From NCBI GenBank assembly GCA_963678675.1, contig OY783193.1, positions 32,774,430 to 32,838,429 of the forward strand: a stretch of DNA of 64,000 nucleotides. Reading direction: 5' to 3'. A model generated the notes under the pieces. That model was not told the origin of the DNA and made no database searches. It saw only the letters and a list, made by a program, of their open reading frames with translations. Source of the DNA: Xiphydria camelus. Its lineage: Eukaryota; Arthropoda; Insecta; Hymenoptera; Xiphydriidae. Of this stretch, positions 63,891 through 64,000 are shown in pieces (the first letter of the stretch is position 1; each line of letters begins with the position of its first letter). The position numbers and the translations under genes were made by a program.

Positions 63891-64000
63891 AAGATATACC
63901 AATTAATAATATTAAAGTAGCGGCGGGTAATATGGAATACTGTTTTCTAAAATATTCATAATTGTTAATCTCTTTTATTACTGTTAATCTGTTACTTTAT

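Overview
The window is AT-rich eukaryotic DNA, almost certainly an arthropod (insect) chromosome. It has no operons or bacterial signals. Short GT-AG introns split several genes, and nearly all recognisable coding sequence belongs to transposable elements of families common in insects: BEL/Pao, DIRS, LINE, P/THAP, PIF-Harbinger, piggyBac, Transib, and one DDE-type element I cannot name. I found no clear single-copy host gene. A DUF4806-like spliced gene present twice is the nearest candidate. I cannot fix the species; a hymenopteran is plausible but unproven.

Layout. 0-5.3 kb: BEL/Pao pol fragment, a terminal-inverted-repeat (TIR) element with repeated CCGATAAATCC motifs, a perfect hairpin repeat, and a truncated DIRS element. 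5.85-9.2 kb: a 3.35-kb element with 18-bp inverted ends, six copies of GTAACGGAGGTGAC and a frameshifted unfamiliar DDE-like transposase. 9.2-13.2 kb: piggyBac scrap, small MITEs, and the first DUF4806-like gene. 13.6-16.5 kb: TA-flanked AT-rich element and other non-coding repeats. 16.6-29.6 kb: a decayed P element with THAP domain, split by a 9.28-kb Harbinger insertion with AAT target duplication; that Harbinger itself holds an apparently intact piggyBac flanked by TTAA. 30-40 kb: MITEs, the second (broken) DUF4806-like copy, tandem repeats, and a broken Harbinger/MADF pair. 40.4-44.1 kb: a complete two-gene Harbinger element. 44.27-48.86 kb: a Transib (RAG1-like) element with CGATG target duplications, interrupted by a 1.68-kb palindrome. 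49-54 kb: a ~90-bp GC-rich minisatellite, a further Harbinger, and TTAA-flanked MITEs. 54.7-57 kb: a second piggyBac with one nonsense codon. 57.3-62 kb: fragments of Harbinger transposases and their MADF/BESS or THAP partners, cut up by MITEs. 62-64 kb: AT-rich non-coding DNA with small palindromes and a tandem duplication.

How the parts relate. The Harbinger copies show the usual two-gene plan: a DDE_4 transposase plus a separate Myb/SANT, MADF or BESS DNA-binding partner. The piggyBac-like ends share perfect palindromes just inside the TIRs. The Transib ends look like recombination signal sequences with exactly 23-bp spacers, and its core protein keeps the RAG1 catalytic and zinc-binding residues. 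Many frames break at homopolymer runs, so some 'pseudogenes' may be consensus errors.
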